DNA of 14,932 nt from Nitrospirales bacterium. Its GTDB lineage: Bacteria; Nitrospirota; Nitrospiria; Nitrospirales; UBA8639. Under the pieces are notes generated by a model. The model worked only from the letters and a program-made list of their open reading frames with translations, had not been told where the DNA came from and ran no database searches. The stretch lies in the NCBI GenBank assembly GCA_029261305.1, contig JAJDBO010000349.1, positions 1 through 14,932 on the forward strand, read 5' to 3'. Positions 7,295 to 14,840 of this stretch are shown here, piece after piece (position 1 is the stretch's first letter; every line of letters starts with the position of its first letter). Both the position numbers and the translations under genes were made by a program.

Positions 7295-8554
7295 TCAATT
7301 CTTTGGACAGGGTTTCACGCGTCGTGCGGTGATATTGCCAAGGGGACCCATGTTATTCACAAAGGTGCCAGATAAGGCTCGGTCATTCTCACTAAAAAGA
7401 AGGCTTTCTTCTTGAATGATGCCCCGAGGAAATTCCCATCGAATATATACCGTATTGCCTTGGACTTGAATCTTAGCTGGCTTAGGGTCAAGCCGGTCAA
7501 ATTGAGAGGGCGGTGGATAGACCATCACTGTTTTGTGATCACCATGGTTTTGATGATTGTGGATAAGCCACTGCCAAGTGCCGCAGAGCCGCATAAGCCC
7601 TTTTACCTGCTTTTGATCAATTTGCCATTGTCGAAGTTCACCCCAAAGTGCTCTTGCCTGATATTTACTTTCTAGTTGTTGCTTTAAAAGAGCCTTTTGC
7701 AGGTAGATTTGCATGTAGGGCAAGAAATGCAGATGCAAATATCGCGCAACATAGGATGCTCGACGCTCAGGCGTGAGGCTGGGTTCTAATAAAGGTGAAA
7801 CGTTCTTGTCCCAATACGCCTCAAGACGCTGGGTAATGCCTTGTGCTCCTTCCTTTTCCGCGATCGTAAGTAATCCTTGATTGTCCTTGGTCCAAGAGGT
7901 GTATGTTTGAGAAATTCCCAGAGCATACGAGGCAAAATGAGGAGGCTCTTCAAAAATCGTGACTGGAATTTTTGCCAAATCCACATAAGTTTCTGAAATC
8001 CCTAACACTCGCAAGAATTCAGATTGTGGTGAACTTTCTTTTACCCAAGAAAGGTGAGCATTTGAAAATACTAGGTTGGTGTCGGGAATACTTCCAATGT
8101 CTTTATCGAGCTGTTTCTCGAATTCATAGCTGAAATTCCATTTGGAGATCTCCTTTCCCAGCGAAACCATCTTTTCGGAAATGGAGGGTGGCAACTGTTG
8201 ACCTTTTGGTCTTCGTATTCGTGGGTTTCCATTTTGTGATGCCGGGATAAATGGCCCTATAATTTTATTAATAAAACCTTGGGCTTGTTCATTTGAAGTG
8301 ATGTCGGTGATTTTTGGTTTCGCGGTTTCTAAAAATTGCCCGAAGTCCAATTCTTTTGCATGAAGAAGTGTAGGGGTAAAAGGAAACGAAAGACCACTGA
8401 AGTGTCCAACTATTAAGGCCAAGAGACAGACCAATACGGAGGATGGTTTGTAGGTGGACTGTAAAGAAGGCCGCCTTGTGAACAAACTTGGGCCAAGGAA
8501 CCTGAATGGAAAAAGAGATGAGGATGAGGTGTGCTGAATGAAAGGCACTGTCAC
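7295..8554 (-). CDS. Secreted protein of unknown function with a C-terminal beta-rich domain
   Basis: I do not recognise the family. From the GTG at 8554 the protein has 419 residues. A hydrophobic stretch at 39-57 with a likely cleavage after LLHA (63-66) marks an exported protein. The 38 residues before it form an unusually long n-region, so the true start may lie further in. The middle (about 70-320) looks mostly helical, with GISETY (185-190) echoed by GISQTY (213-218). The last 95 residues, from CGTWQWL (324-330) on, alternate polar and hydrophobic residues (KIQVQGNTVYIRWEF, ALSGTFVNN, GNITARRV) in the manner of a small beta-sandwich or lipocalin-like domain. Cys324 and Cys416 bracket that domain and could form a disulfide. 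The start lies 8 nt after the stop of the hydrolase gene, so the two are an operon and possibly coupled. No strong Shine-Dalgarno site is visible. Confidence 0.78.
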   Translation of the reverse strand: MTVPFIQHTSSSSLFPFRFLGPSLFTRRPSLQSTYKPSSVLVCLLALIVGHFSGLSFPFTPTLLHAKELDFGQFLETAKPKITDITSNEQAQGFINKIIGPFIPASQNGNPRIRRPKGQQLPPSISEKMVSLGKEISKWNFSYEFEKQLDKDIGSIPDTNLVFSNAHLSWVKESSPQSEFLRVLGISETYVDLAKIPVTIFEEPPHFASYALGISQTYTSWTKDNQGLLTIAEKEGAQGITQRLEAYWDKNVSPLLEPSLTPERRASYVARYLHLHFLPYMQIYLQKALLKQQLESKYQARALWGELRQWQIDQKQVKGLMRLCGTWQWLIHNHQNHGDHKTVMVYPPPSQFDRLDPKPAKIQVQGNTVYIRWEFPRGIIQEESLLFSENDRALSGTFVNNMGPLGNITARRVKPCPKN

Positions 8555-8562
8555 ACGTAGTG

Positions 8563-9378
8563 TTAAACCTGAAGGGCCTTGTCAATAAATTCGATTGTTT
8601 TCTCCCATGCCTTGTTAGCCGATTCGGCATGGTACACATCCGCTTGGGCTTCATTAAAGAAGCTATGGGCCGTTCCCGGGTAGGAAACAATCTCCACGTT
8701 TTTACCAGCTTCTTCAGCGGCCTGTTTCATTCCTTCAAGGTCTTCGGCGGAGACCGTGTCATCCTTCTCGGCGGCATGATAAAGCAGAGGGCAGTATAAG
8801 TTCTGGACGAGATCTACCGGACTAGGCGGTTTTCCATAGAAGGAAATGGCGGCTCGTAACCGTTTTCGACGACAGGCAAATTTAATAGCCAGGGTGCCAC
8901 CGATTCCAAAACCAATGATGGCATGGAAGTTGCGTTTTGTTTGGTCTAGCAGTGCATCTTCGGCGAGATTGGTATTCAACCATTCGCAACTAGCATTAAT
9001 GTCTTGAAGCACCTTATCGTGATCCATGCGTTCCACTAATGCGTCTGCAACCTCAGCATTGGCAGTAATCATCCCTCCTTGACGCCCATACAGATTGGGG
9101 AGGAAGACGACATACCCTTCACGGGCTAATCGGATAGCAAAGTCCTTAATCTGGCCATTGAGTCCCCAACGTTCATGAAGAAGAACAATACAGGGGAAAA
9201 TACCCGGCACTTGGGGGAAAAATTGAACCCCTTCAACTTGGGCTTCCTTCGGGATCCGGGTTTGGGCATAGGGATCCACCATTTTATCCTTATGAGTGTC
9301 AAAAACCCCCTTACTTGAGAAGCGAACAGTGTTAAAACCAATTTGGTCAATGGTATAGGGTGCCACTCGTTCTGACAT
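8563..9378 (-). CDS. Dienelactone-hydrolase-family alpha/beta protein lacking the usual nucleophile
   Basis: This 271-residue cytosolic alpha/beta-hydrolase fold belongs by overall pattern to the dienelactone hydrolase family. It has CIVLLHERWGLNGQIKDF (63-80, with the family's active-site glutamate at 69), LAREGYVVFLPNLYGRQ (84-100), the nucleophile elbow at 155-161, AEKDDTVS (203-210) with acid D206, and YPGTAHSFFN (233-242) with H238. Family members normally have GxCxGG (or Ser) at the elbow, but here it reads GFGIGG with glycine 158 in the nucleophile position. No other Cys or Ser sits in that loop. So acid, histidine and glutamate are kept but the nucleophile is gone; it may be non-hydrolytic, bind a ligand, or use another chemistry. 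About 45 residues precede the core fold. A strong promoter lies upstream, and a secreted-protein gene follows after 8 nt. No Shine-Dalgarno sequence is obvious before the ATG at 9378. Confidence 0.88.
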   Translation of the reverse strand: MSERVAPYTIDQIGFNTVRFSSKGVFDTHKDKMVDPYAQTRIPKEAQVEGVQFFPQVPGIFPCIVLLHERWGLNGQIKDFAIRLAREGYVVFLPNLYGRQGGMITANAEVADALVERMDHDKVLQDINASCEWLNTNLAEDALLDQTKRNFHAIIGFGIGGTLAIKFACRRKRLRAAISFYGKPPSPVDLVQNLYCPLLYHAAEKDDTVSAEDLEGMKQAAEEAGKNVEIVSYPGTAHSFFNEAQADVYHAESANKAWEKTIEFIDKALQV

Positions 9379-9441
9379 GAGGATTTTCTACTTTCGTTAT
9401 GAATTGATCACTAAAGAGATAACCTATTGAGGCCGAAAAGT

Positions 9442-9471
9442 ACTATATCGACCGTGTCAAAGTCTTGTCAA
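9442..9471 (-). promoter_or_regulatory. Strong sigma-70-type promoter for the hydrolase operon
   Basis: On the minus strand a perfect -35 hexamer TTGACA (9471-9466) is followed after an 18-nt spacer by TATAGT (9447-9442), one base off the -10 consensus. Transcription would start near 9435 and leave a leader of about 57 nt before the ATG at 9378. This is the best-looking promoter in the window. Confidence 0.68.
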
Positions 9472-9504
9472 CGAAGTCTTGGGGTCAGCAAGTGGAGAAC
9501 AATA

Positions 9505-9532
9505 TTCACTTCATCGACTCGAAATATATAAC
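9505..9532 (+). promoter_or_regulatory. Candidate promoter for the TPR lipoprotein gene
   Basis: TTCACT (9505-9510, four of six consensus bases) and TATAAC (9527-9532) are separated by 16 nt, upstream of the TPR gene. This gives a leader of about 55 nt. The hexamers are moderate, so this is a plausible but unproven call. Confidence 0.35.
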
Positions 9533-9548
9533 CAGTGACGCTTCACTG
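9533..9548. promoter_or_regulatory. Inverted repeat CAGTGA-CGCT-TCACTG beside the candidate promoter
   Basis: A perfect 6-bp inverted repeat with a 4-nt centre begins immediately after the candidate -10 box of the TPR gene. Covering the expected transcription start, it could be an operator or a small 5' hairpin. A repeat of this size can also arise by chance. Confidence 0.35.
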
Positions 9549-9595
9549 AGACCAGTTGCCCCGGTGAACGTTTACTCAAAGTAAGGAAGACCCCT

Positions 9596-11890
9596 ATGCG
9601 TATGTCATTGTTAAAAACGGCGGTATCATTGACAGTGGGCTTAGTCTTGTTCACAAGCGGGTGGGGTTGTACGCAGATGTCCGCAGAGGAAAAGAAGGCC
9701 GAACATTTGTCGAGGGGACAAGGCTATTTTGCAGAGGAAAAGTATCGGGAAGCCCTGATTGAATATAAAAATGTCGTGCAAATCGATCCAAAAGATGCTG
9801 GTGCGCATTATCAATTAGCGCTAATTCATATGAAGCTTGGGGGGATGACGGACTTACAAGCGGCTTTTGGTGAATTGGCGAAAACCGTGGATTTGGATCC
9901 CTCGAATCAAGATGCACAAATAAAACTCAGCGAGTTTTATTTGTTGGCACGCCAACCTGAAAAGGCACGTCAGCATGCGGATATTGTGCTGGCCTCGTCT
10001 CCTCAAGATCCCAAAGGACATTTGTTGCGTGGGAGAAGTTTGATTATTGAGAAAGAATTCAATCAAGGCGTTGAAGAATTTCAACAGGCGATTGAACTTG
10101 ATTCTGACAATGTCAATACCTATATCGATTTGGCGAAAGCCTATATTGGCATGAAAGATACGGATGCGGCGTTTGATGCGCTCAATCAAGGATTAGCCAA
10201 TCATCCCAAGTCATTGGAAATAATTCTTGCTTTGGGGGATATCTATCTGGTGACTGGAAAATCAGAGGAGGCGGAAGCGCAATATCTCAAAGCCCTCGAA
10301 ATTGATCCAGACAATGAAGGGCTATCCCTTAAGCTTTCCCGGTATTACCAATTCCTCAGAAAGTGGGAGAAAGCCGAAGAAATCTTACAACAAAATGTAA
10401 AGAAACATCCTCAAAGTGAAAGCGCCCAAATTCAATTGGGTGATTATTATGTGTATCTTGGGCAACGTGAGAAAGCCAGTACTCATTTTCAACAGGCTCT
10501 TGAGCTTAAGCCTGATTCTGAGGTCGCTCAGGAAAAGGTTATTTCCTACTATCTTGATAGTGGAAAAATTGAGCAAGCTGAACCTATGATCCAAGCCATT
10601 CTTGACAAGGATAAGAAAAATCTGTTGGGCCGGGTGACAAAAGCTCGAGTCAAAGTCATGAAAGGGTCAGTGGCCGAGGCAATTAGTGATCTTCAACGAG
10701 TGGTGAAAGAGGAACCACGTATGGCCATCGCACATCATTATTTGGGTGTGGCTTTTGCCGCAAATAATGATGGGGCTCAAGCCGTGCGTGAACTCAGCGA
10801 GGCGGTGAAGCTTGATCCAACGATGATTCCTGCCCGCAATGCCTTGGCTGGAATTCGTTTGGCCGAGGGGTCGTACGATTTAGCCATTGAAGAAGCTCAA
10901 GCGGCATTTAAGCTGAATCCAAGAAACCTACCCTCTGTTCGGGTCTTGGGGGAAGCTTTTTTCCGAAAAGGTGAAATTGCAAAAGCGAAAAAAGTCTATG
11001 AAGCCATTGTTCATAATATTCCCTTGGATGCTTCAAGTCATTATCGATTAGGGTTAATTTCCGGTCGCGATAAAGATTTGGATGGAGCCGTAGCCCATTT
11101 TGAAAAGGCCGTGGAAGGGAATCCAAATTTTGTTCAAGCGGTCTCGCAAATTGCCGCAGTGTATCTTACCCAAGGAAAAGCAGAAATGGCCCGTGGTCGG
11201 GTCATGCAACAAATCAAAGTGGTTCCGGAGAATCCCTTATTCCATAACCTACTTGGGGGGTTATGGATGCAAGCGAAGAAAATGGATGACGCTGAACAGG
11301 CCTTTAGGGATGCGATTAAAATCGATGATACCGTCCAAATTTCCTATATGAATTTAGCAGAACTGTATCGACGTACTGACCGTGTAAATGAAGCCGTCAA
11401 GGAATACGAAATGGCATTGGCCAAAAATCCCAAACTGATCTCCGCACATATGATGTTGGGAATGATAGCCGAAAAACGTGAAGATCTTTCTGGGGCCAAA
11501 CAGCATTACGAAGCATCACTAAAGATTAATAAAACCTTTGCCCCAGCGGCCAATAACCTGGCGTGGATTATGGCTGAAGAAGGGACAAACTTAGACGAGG
11601 CGTTAATTTATGCTCAAACAGCCAGGGAGCAGGCGCCCAATGACCCCAATGTTGCCGATACCCTTGGGTGGATCTATTACAAGAAAAATGCCTATTTAAA
11701 AGCCGTCTCCTACTTGAGGGAAGCGGCAGATAAATTACAAGATAACCCCGTGGTCTTTTACCATTTGGGTATGACTCAATTGAAAAAAGGGGACAATGCT
11801 GAGGCGAAAAAAGCGCTAGACACCGCCTTGAAAATTAGCGACAAATTTCCTGGAGTAGAAGATGCCAGGAAAGCCTTGGCTGAATTGTAG
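9596..11890 (+). CDS. TPR-repeat lipoprotein, PrsT-like, about 21 TPR units
   Basis: The 764 residues form almost entirely a tetratricopeptide superhelix, a protein-binding scaffold. The N-terminus is a signal sequence (MRMSLLKTAVSLTVGLVLF) ending in SGWGC with Cys25. The cysteine placement suggests a lipoprotein, although the lipobox GWGC is not canonical. From about residue 35 to 750 I count some 21 units of 34 residues; the second carries a three-residue insertion around GGMTDL. The last three units, with NNLAWIMAEEG and ADTLGWIYYKK, resemble the C-terminal repeats of PrsT-type lipoproteins found with exopolysaccharide/PEP-CTERM sorting loci. That is a family resemblance from memory, and no such locus is in the window. 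AAGGA at 9583-9587, 8 nt before the ATG at 9596, supports the start. The gene stands alone between a divergent operon and a terminator hairpin. It may assist assembly of an outer-envelope machine. Confidence 0.88.
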   Translation: MRMSLLKTAVSLTVGLVLFTSGWGCTQMSAEEKKAEHLSRGQGYFAEEKYREALIEYKNVVQIDPKDAGAHYQLALIHMKLGGMTDLQAAFGELAKTVDLDPSNQDAQIKLSEFYLLARQPEKARQHADIVLASSPQDPKGHLLRGRSLIIEKEFNQGVEEFQQAIELDSDNVNTYIDLAKAYIGMKDTDAAFDALNQGLANHPKSLEIILALGDIYLVTGKSEEAEAQYLKALEIDPDNEGLSLKLSRYYQFLRKWEKAEEILQQNVKKHPQSESAQIQLGDYYVYLGQREKASTHFQQALELKPDSEVAQEKVISYYLDSGKIEQAEPMIQAILDKDKKNLLGRVTKARVKVMKGSVAEAISDLQRVVKEEPRMAIAHHYLGVAFAANNDGAQAVRELSEAVKLDPTMIPARNALAGIRLAEGSYDLAIEEAQAAFKLNPRNLPSVRVLGEAFFRKGEIAKAKKVYEAIVHNIPLDASSHYRLGLISGRDKDLDGAVAHFEKAVEGNPNFVQAVSQIAAVYLTQGKAEMARGRVMQQIKVVPENPLFHNLLGGLWMQAKKMDDAEQAFRDAIKIDDTVQISYMNLAELYRRTDRVNEAVKEYEMALAKNPKLISAHMMLGMIAEKREDLSGAKQHYEASLKINKTFAPAANNLAWIMAEEGTNLDEALIYAQTAREQAPNDPNVADTLGWIYYKKNAYLKAVSYLREAADKLQDNPVVFYHLGMTQLKKGDNAEAKKALDTALKISDKFPGVEDARKALAEL

Positions 11891-11920
11891 CTCTAGATAT
11901 TTATTAGTGTGAAAATGAAA

Positions 11921-11957
11921 AGCCGGTTTCGTGGGCAACACGAAGCCGGCTTTTTTT
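11921..11957. terminator. Rho-independent terminator, probably bidirectional
   Basis: A 13-bp stem (11921-11933 with 11939-11951, one G-T wobble, GC-rich AGCCGG base) closes a 5-nt loop GGCAA and runs into seven T's at 11951-11957. It lies 31 nt after the TPR stop codon. On the minus strand the same hairpin is followed by TTTTCATTTTC, so it can also end the thiI transcript, whose stop codon is about 10 nt away. Confidence 0.88.
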
Positions 11958-11966
11958 GTCTTGTTC

Positions 11967-13139
11967 TTAAAAGGAGAACTCTACCAACTCGGCATTTTTT
12001 AATCCGGCATCTACCATTTCCTGGATGGCCAGCCGTTCCTCTGCTCTGCGAATGTCTTGAGATCGACATTTGGTATTGGGGTGAGGGGGAACGAATAACG
12101 TGCAACAATCCTGATCGGGCTCGATTGATGTTTCAAAGGTTCCAATAGCCTGGGATTCGTTGGTGATTTCAATTTTATCCATCCCAATGAGGGGACGGAG
12201 AATAGGAAGTGTGGGAACCTCACTGACCACCTGAATATTTTCGGCCGTTTGCGAGGCAACTTGGCCCAGGCTATCCCCAGTGACCAGGCCCCACGCCTGT
12301 TCTTTTGCGGCGATTTGATCAGCGATCCGCATCATCATTCGACGATAGAGAACCACTCGAATAGGAGCTGGAGAGTCAAGGACAATTTGTCGCTGGATTT
12401 CACCAAATGGCACAAGGAATAATCGAGAATAGAGTTGGTAGCGCGTGAGATGTTTGGCCAAGTCGCGGACCTTTTCTTCTGAGGCTCGGGAGAGGTAGGG
12501 TCTCCCGTGAAAGTGCACAAAGGTGACTTTGCAGCCACGCTTCATCATACGATAGGCGGCAACTGGGGAATCAATCCCTCCTGAGAGTAAACACACTACC
12601 TTCCCACTCATACCCGTAGGGAGTCCACCTGGGCCAGGTTGCCGACCCATGGAAAAGTACGTCGTGTGCTCAATGATCTCAATAAAAATAGTCAGATCCG
12701 GTTTATTCAATTGGACGGGCTTGCCCGTGGCTTCATGCAGATAGCCCCCAACTTCTCGATTGACCTCCACCGAGGTGTGAGGAAAACGCTTATCTCCACG
12801 CTTGGTGGTCACTCGAAAAGTATTAAAGGACTGAGTAGATAGTCGTGCTTCAATGGCCTTACAAAGAGGTAATAAATCTGGAGTGGCATAGTCGATGGGG
12901 AGGGAATGCGCTCGGGCAAAATTGACGACCCCAAAGGTATGGCGAATGCCTTCTTGGATGGCTTCCCATGGTGTTTCGTCTTGAAAGCTTACCTTCACTC
13001 GACCGGGAAGTGATTGAACCTGAATACCTTCATGGTGGTGTAGGGAGTTGCGAAGGTGTTGGATCATTCGTTGCTCAAAAAAACGACGGTTTCGACCTTT
13101 GAGCGCCAGTTCATGATAATGCGCGATTGCACAGGGCAT
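11967..13139 (-). CDS. thiI: tRNA 4-thiouridine synthase / sulfurtransferase ThiI, without rhodanese domain
   Basis: ThiI adenylates uridine 8 of tRNA and inserts sulfur delivered by a cysteine desulfurase. In some bacteria it also supplies sulfur for the thiamine thiazole. The 390 residues have an N-terminal ferredoxin-like part with ELALKGRNR (10-18), a THUMP domain (about 60-165; FRVTTKRGDKRFP, 108-120), and the PP-loop ATPase domain with SGGIDSPVA (186-194), VHFHGRPY (208-215) and GDSLGQVASQT (288-298). CC at 345-346 in DQDCCTLFVP corresponds in position to the catalytic Cys344 region of E. coli. The rhodanese domain of E. coli ThiI (482 residues) is absent, as in Bacillus ThiI (about 400). 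The ATG shares one base with the trxB stop (TAATG), which implies translational coupling. With thiE also in the window a thiamine role is possible, but only tRNA thiolation is directly supported. Confidence 0.94.
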   Translation of the reverse strand: MPCAIAHYHELALKGRNRRFFEQRMIQHLRNSLHHHEGIQVQSLPGRVKVSFQDETPWEAIQEGIRHTFGVVNFARAHSLPIDYATPDLLPLCKAIEARLSTQSFNTFRVTTKRGDKRFPHTSVEVNREVGGYLHEATGKPVQLNKPDLTIFIEIIEHTTYFSMGRQPGPGGLPTGMSGKVVCLLSGGIDSPVAAYRMMKRGCKVTFVHFHGRPYLSRASEEKVRDLAKHLTRYQLYSRLFLVPFGEIQRQIVLDSPAPIRVVLYRRMMMRIADQIAAKEQAWGLVTGDSLGQVASQTAENIQVVSEVPTLPILRPLIGMDKIEITNESQAIGTFETSIEPDQDCCTLFVPPHPNTKCRSQDIRRAEERLAIQEMVDAGLKNAELVEFSF

Positions 13140-14056
13140 TATTCAGAGGCCTCCAAAAATCGTTCGGCATCAAGAGCGGCCATGCATCCAGTGCCAGCTG
13201 CAGTAATGGCTTGCCGATAATGAGAGTCCTGCACATCCCCAGCCGCAAAGACTCCTGGAACGTTCGTGGCTGTGCCATGGGTCGTTTGAATATAGCCATT
13301 GGCATCGGTGTCAATTTGGCCTTTGAAAATTTGGGTATTCGGCGTGTGACCAATAGCCACGAATGCCCCTTTGCATTCTAGGACATCCGTTTGATTAGTG
13401 AGGGTATCGCGAAGGCGAATTCCACTGACCACCTGATCTCCTAAGATTTCTTCAGGTACTGCGTTCCAGCGGAATGACAACTTTTCGTTCTTCATGGCTT
13501 TATCTTGCATGATTTTTGACGCGCGAAGTTTATCCCGGCGGTGAATCACGGTGACATGGCTCGCAAATTTCGTCAGAAACGTGGCTTCTTCCAAAGCACT
13601 GTCTCCACCCCCAATAACCGCAATGGGCTGGCCTCGAAAGAAAAATCCATCGCAAGTGGCGCAAGTTGAGACCCCATGCCCGAGAAGCCGACTTTCTGAT
13701 TCGAGCCCCAAGAGATTAGCGGAAGCACCCGTCGAAATAATAATTGATTTGGCTTGAACCGTTTCTTCGTCATTCACGGTAATGGTAAAGGGGCGGCACT
13801 GGAGGTCCACTTTAGTCACATCAGCTGCATGAAAAGTCGTCCCAAACCGTTCTGCTTGAGCATGCATATCTTGAATGAGTTGTGGACCCATAATTCCAGT
13901 GGGAAATCCAGGAAAATTTTCCACATCCGTGGTGAGTGTGAGTTGCCCGCCAGCTTGTGATCCTTCGTACATGACGGGAGAAAGGTTGGCCCGAGCCGTA
14001 TAAATGGCAGCCGTGAGCCCAGCTGGGCCTGATCCAATAATGACAACGTTGTGCAT
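13139..14056 (-). CDS. trxB: Thioredoxin reductase (NADPH)
   Basis: TrxB passes electrons from NADPH through FAD and a cysteine pair to thioredoxin. The 305 residues are full length. The FAD loop is IGSGPAG (7-13), AGGQL (35-39) is conserved, the redox centre is CATC (132-135) followed by DG, the NADPH fold is GGGDSA (149-154), and HRRDKLR (172-178) has the arginines that favour NADPH over NADH. GVFAAGDV (268-275) is the second FAD motif. AAGGA at 14068-14064, 7 nt before the ATG at 14056, supports the start. coaE lies 100 nt upstream, and thiI follows with a one-base stop/start overlap. The pairing fits a supply of reducing power for ThiI, which forms disulfides during sulfur transfer; that link is an inference from position. 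Confidence 0.96.
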   Translation of the reverse strand: MHNVVIIGSGPAGLTAAIYTARANLSPVMYEGSQAGGQLTLTTDVENFPGFPTGIMGPQLIQDMHAQAERFGTTFHAADVTKVDLQCRPFTITVNDEETVQAKSIIISTGASANLLGLESESRLLGHGVSTCATCDGFFFRGQPIAVIGGGDSALEEATFLTKFASHVTVIHRRDKLRASKIMQDKAMKNEKLSFRWNAVPEEILGDQVVSGIRLRDTLTNQTDVLECKGAFVAIGHTPNTQIFKGQIDTDANGYIQTTHGTATNVPGVFAAGDVQDSHYRQAITAAGTGCMAALDAERFLEASE

Positions 14057-14156
14057 CTGACAATCCTTCGTTTGAAGATGAGTGTTTGGAGAAACTACCG
14101 AAGCCGTAGGTATGATACCGATTTGGTCAATGGTCTGAAAAGGTGTGTGAGGAAAT
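14057..14156 (-). promoter_or_regulatory. coaE-trxB intergenic leader
   Basis: This 100-nt gap could carry a promoter for trxB-thiI. On the minus strand TTGACC occurs, but no good -10 stands at the right distance. A short palindrome GGTATGATACC lies at 14109-14119. The trxB ribosome binding site AAGGA is at 14068-14064. Nothing here looks like a terminator, so read-through from coaE is likely. Confidence 0.3.
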
Positions 14157-14840
14157 TTATGTGGGAAACGTGTCCCTTGCCCGTATTCGTGAGGGGTGAG
14201 GCCGGCGGGAAGGATGTTGGGCTTGTGCTGAAAGGTCTCGATAGAGCTGTCTCACGACTCGGCGAAGTTGCTCTCGAGAATGGGTGCCATCGATCAAATG
14301 GTCGGCGAAGCGTTTTTTTTCTCGTAAGGGAAGTTGCCATCGAATACGGGCTAAGGCGTCCTTCCGCGATATTCCGTCTCGTTCGCAAGCTCTGGCAATT
14401 TGTGTACGTTGATCGGTCGTCACGAGGATCACACAATCCATGCGTTCATACGCCTTGGCTTCAATGAGCAAAGCCGCATCATAAATAATCACCGCATCTG
14501 GGTGTTGCTTTGCAATGCTTTTGGTGATCTTGGTCTGTTCGCGAGCGACACGAGGATGCACGATGTGGTTCAGGATTTTTAGCAACTTGGCATTGCCAAA
14601 GACCTGTGCGGCTAACGCTTCTCGATTAAGCGTGCGGTCATCATGTAAAATACCTTTGCCGAACTTGGTGACAATGTCTTTCCAGGCAACTCGATCTGGC
14701 GCCACTACAGATCTCGCCACTTGGTCTGCATCGATAATTTCCGCGCCACACTGTTGAAACAGCTTGGCCACTGTGGTTTTCCCAGATGCCAAGCCTCCTG
14801 TTAAGCCGACCATGATCATATCGGAACATAATAAAGGCAT
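14157..14840 (-). CDS. coaE: Dephospho-CoA kinase
   Basis: CoaE phosphorylates the ribose 3'-hydroxyl of dephospho-CoA, the last step of coenzyme A synthesis. The 227 residues include the P-loop GGLASGKTT (15-23), IIDADQVAR (35-43) where the family binds substrate, LNREALAAQVF (71-81, usual LxRxxLxxxVF), HPRVA (95-99), the strand and lid region IIYDAALLIEA, and RIRWQLPLREKKRFADHLIDG near the end. The C-terminal 25 residues are basic and look like a tail beyond the usual fold. Three in-frame ATGs compete (14840, 14819, 14813) and none has a Shine-Dalgarno sequence. Most family members begin one to five residues before VGLTGG, favouring 14813. However, the ATG at 14840 directly abuts a TAA that ends the frame upstream, which would suit coupled translation. 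Confidence 0.92.
   Translation of the reverse strand: MPLLCSDMIMVGLTGGLASGKTTVAKLFQQCGAEIIDADQVARSVVAPDRVAWKDIVTKFGKGILHDDRTLNREALAAQVFGNAKLLKILNHIVHPRVAREQTKITKSIAKQHPDAVIIYDAALLIEAKAYERMDCVILVTTDQRTQIARACERDGISRKDALARIRWQLPLREKKRFADHLIDGTHSREQLRRVVRQLYRDLSAQAQHPSRRPHPSRIRARDTFPT

Noticed and set aside
7052..7415. Short plus-strand open frames in the putA leader that might be a small divergent gene.
   Set aside because: They overlap flanking genes on the other strand, and the ATG at 7218 has only pyrimidine-rich sequence near it and no Shine-Dalgarno site.
9340..9353. The 14-mer ATTTGGTCAATGGT occurs both inside the hydrolase gene and in the coaE-trxB gap (14121-14134).
   Set aside because: A 14-base match somewhere in 15 kb is expected about once by chance; one copy is in coding sequence and nothing else links the two sites.
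14051..14467. Plus-strand open frame of 138 residues across the coaE-trxB gap.
   Set aside because: Mostly antisense to coaE, arginine-rich shadow composition, and no start signal.
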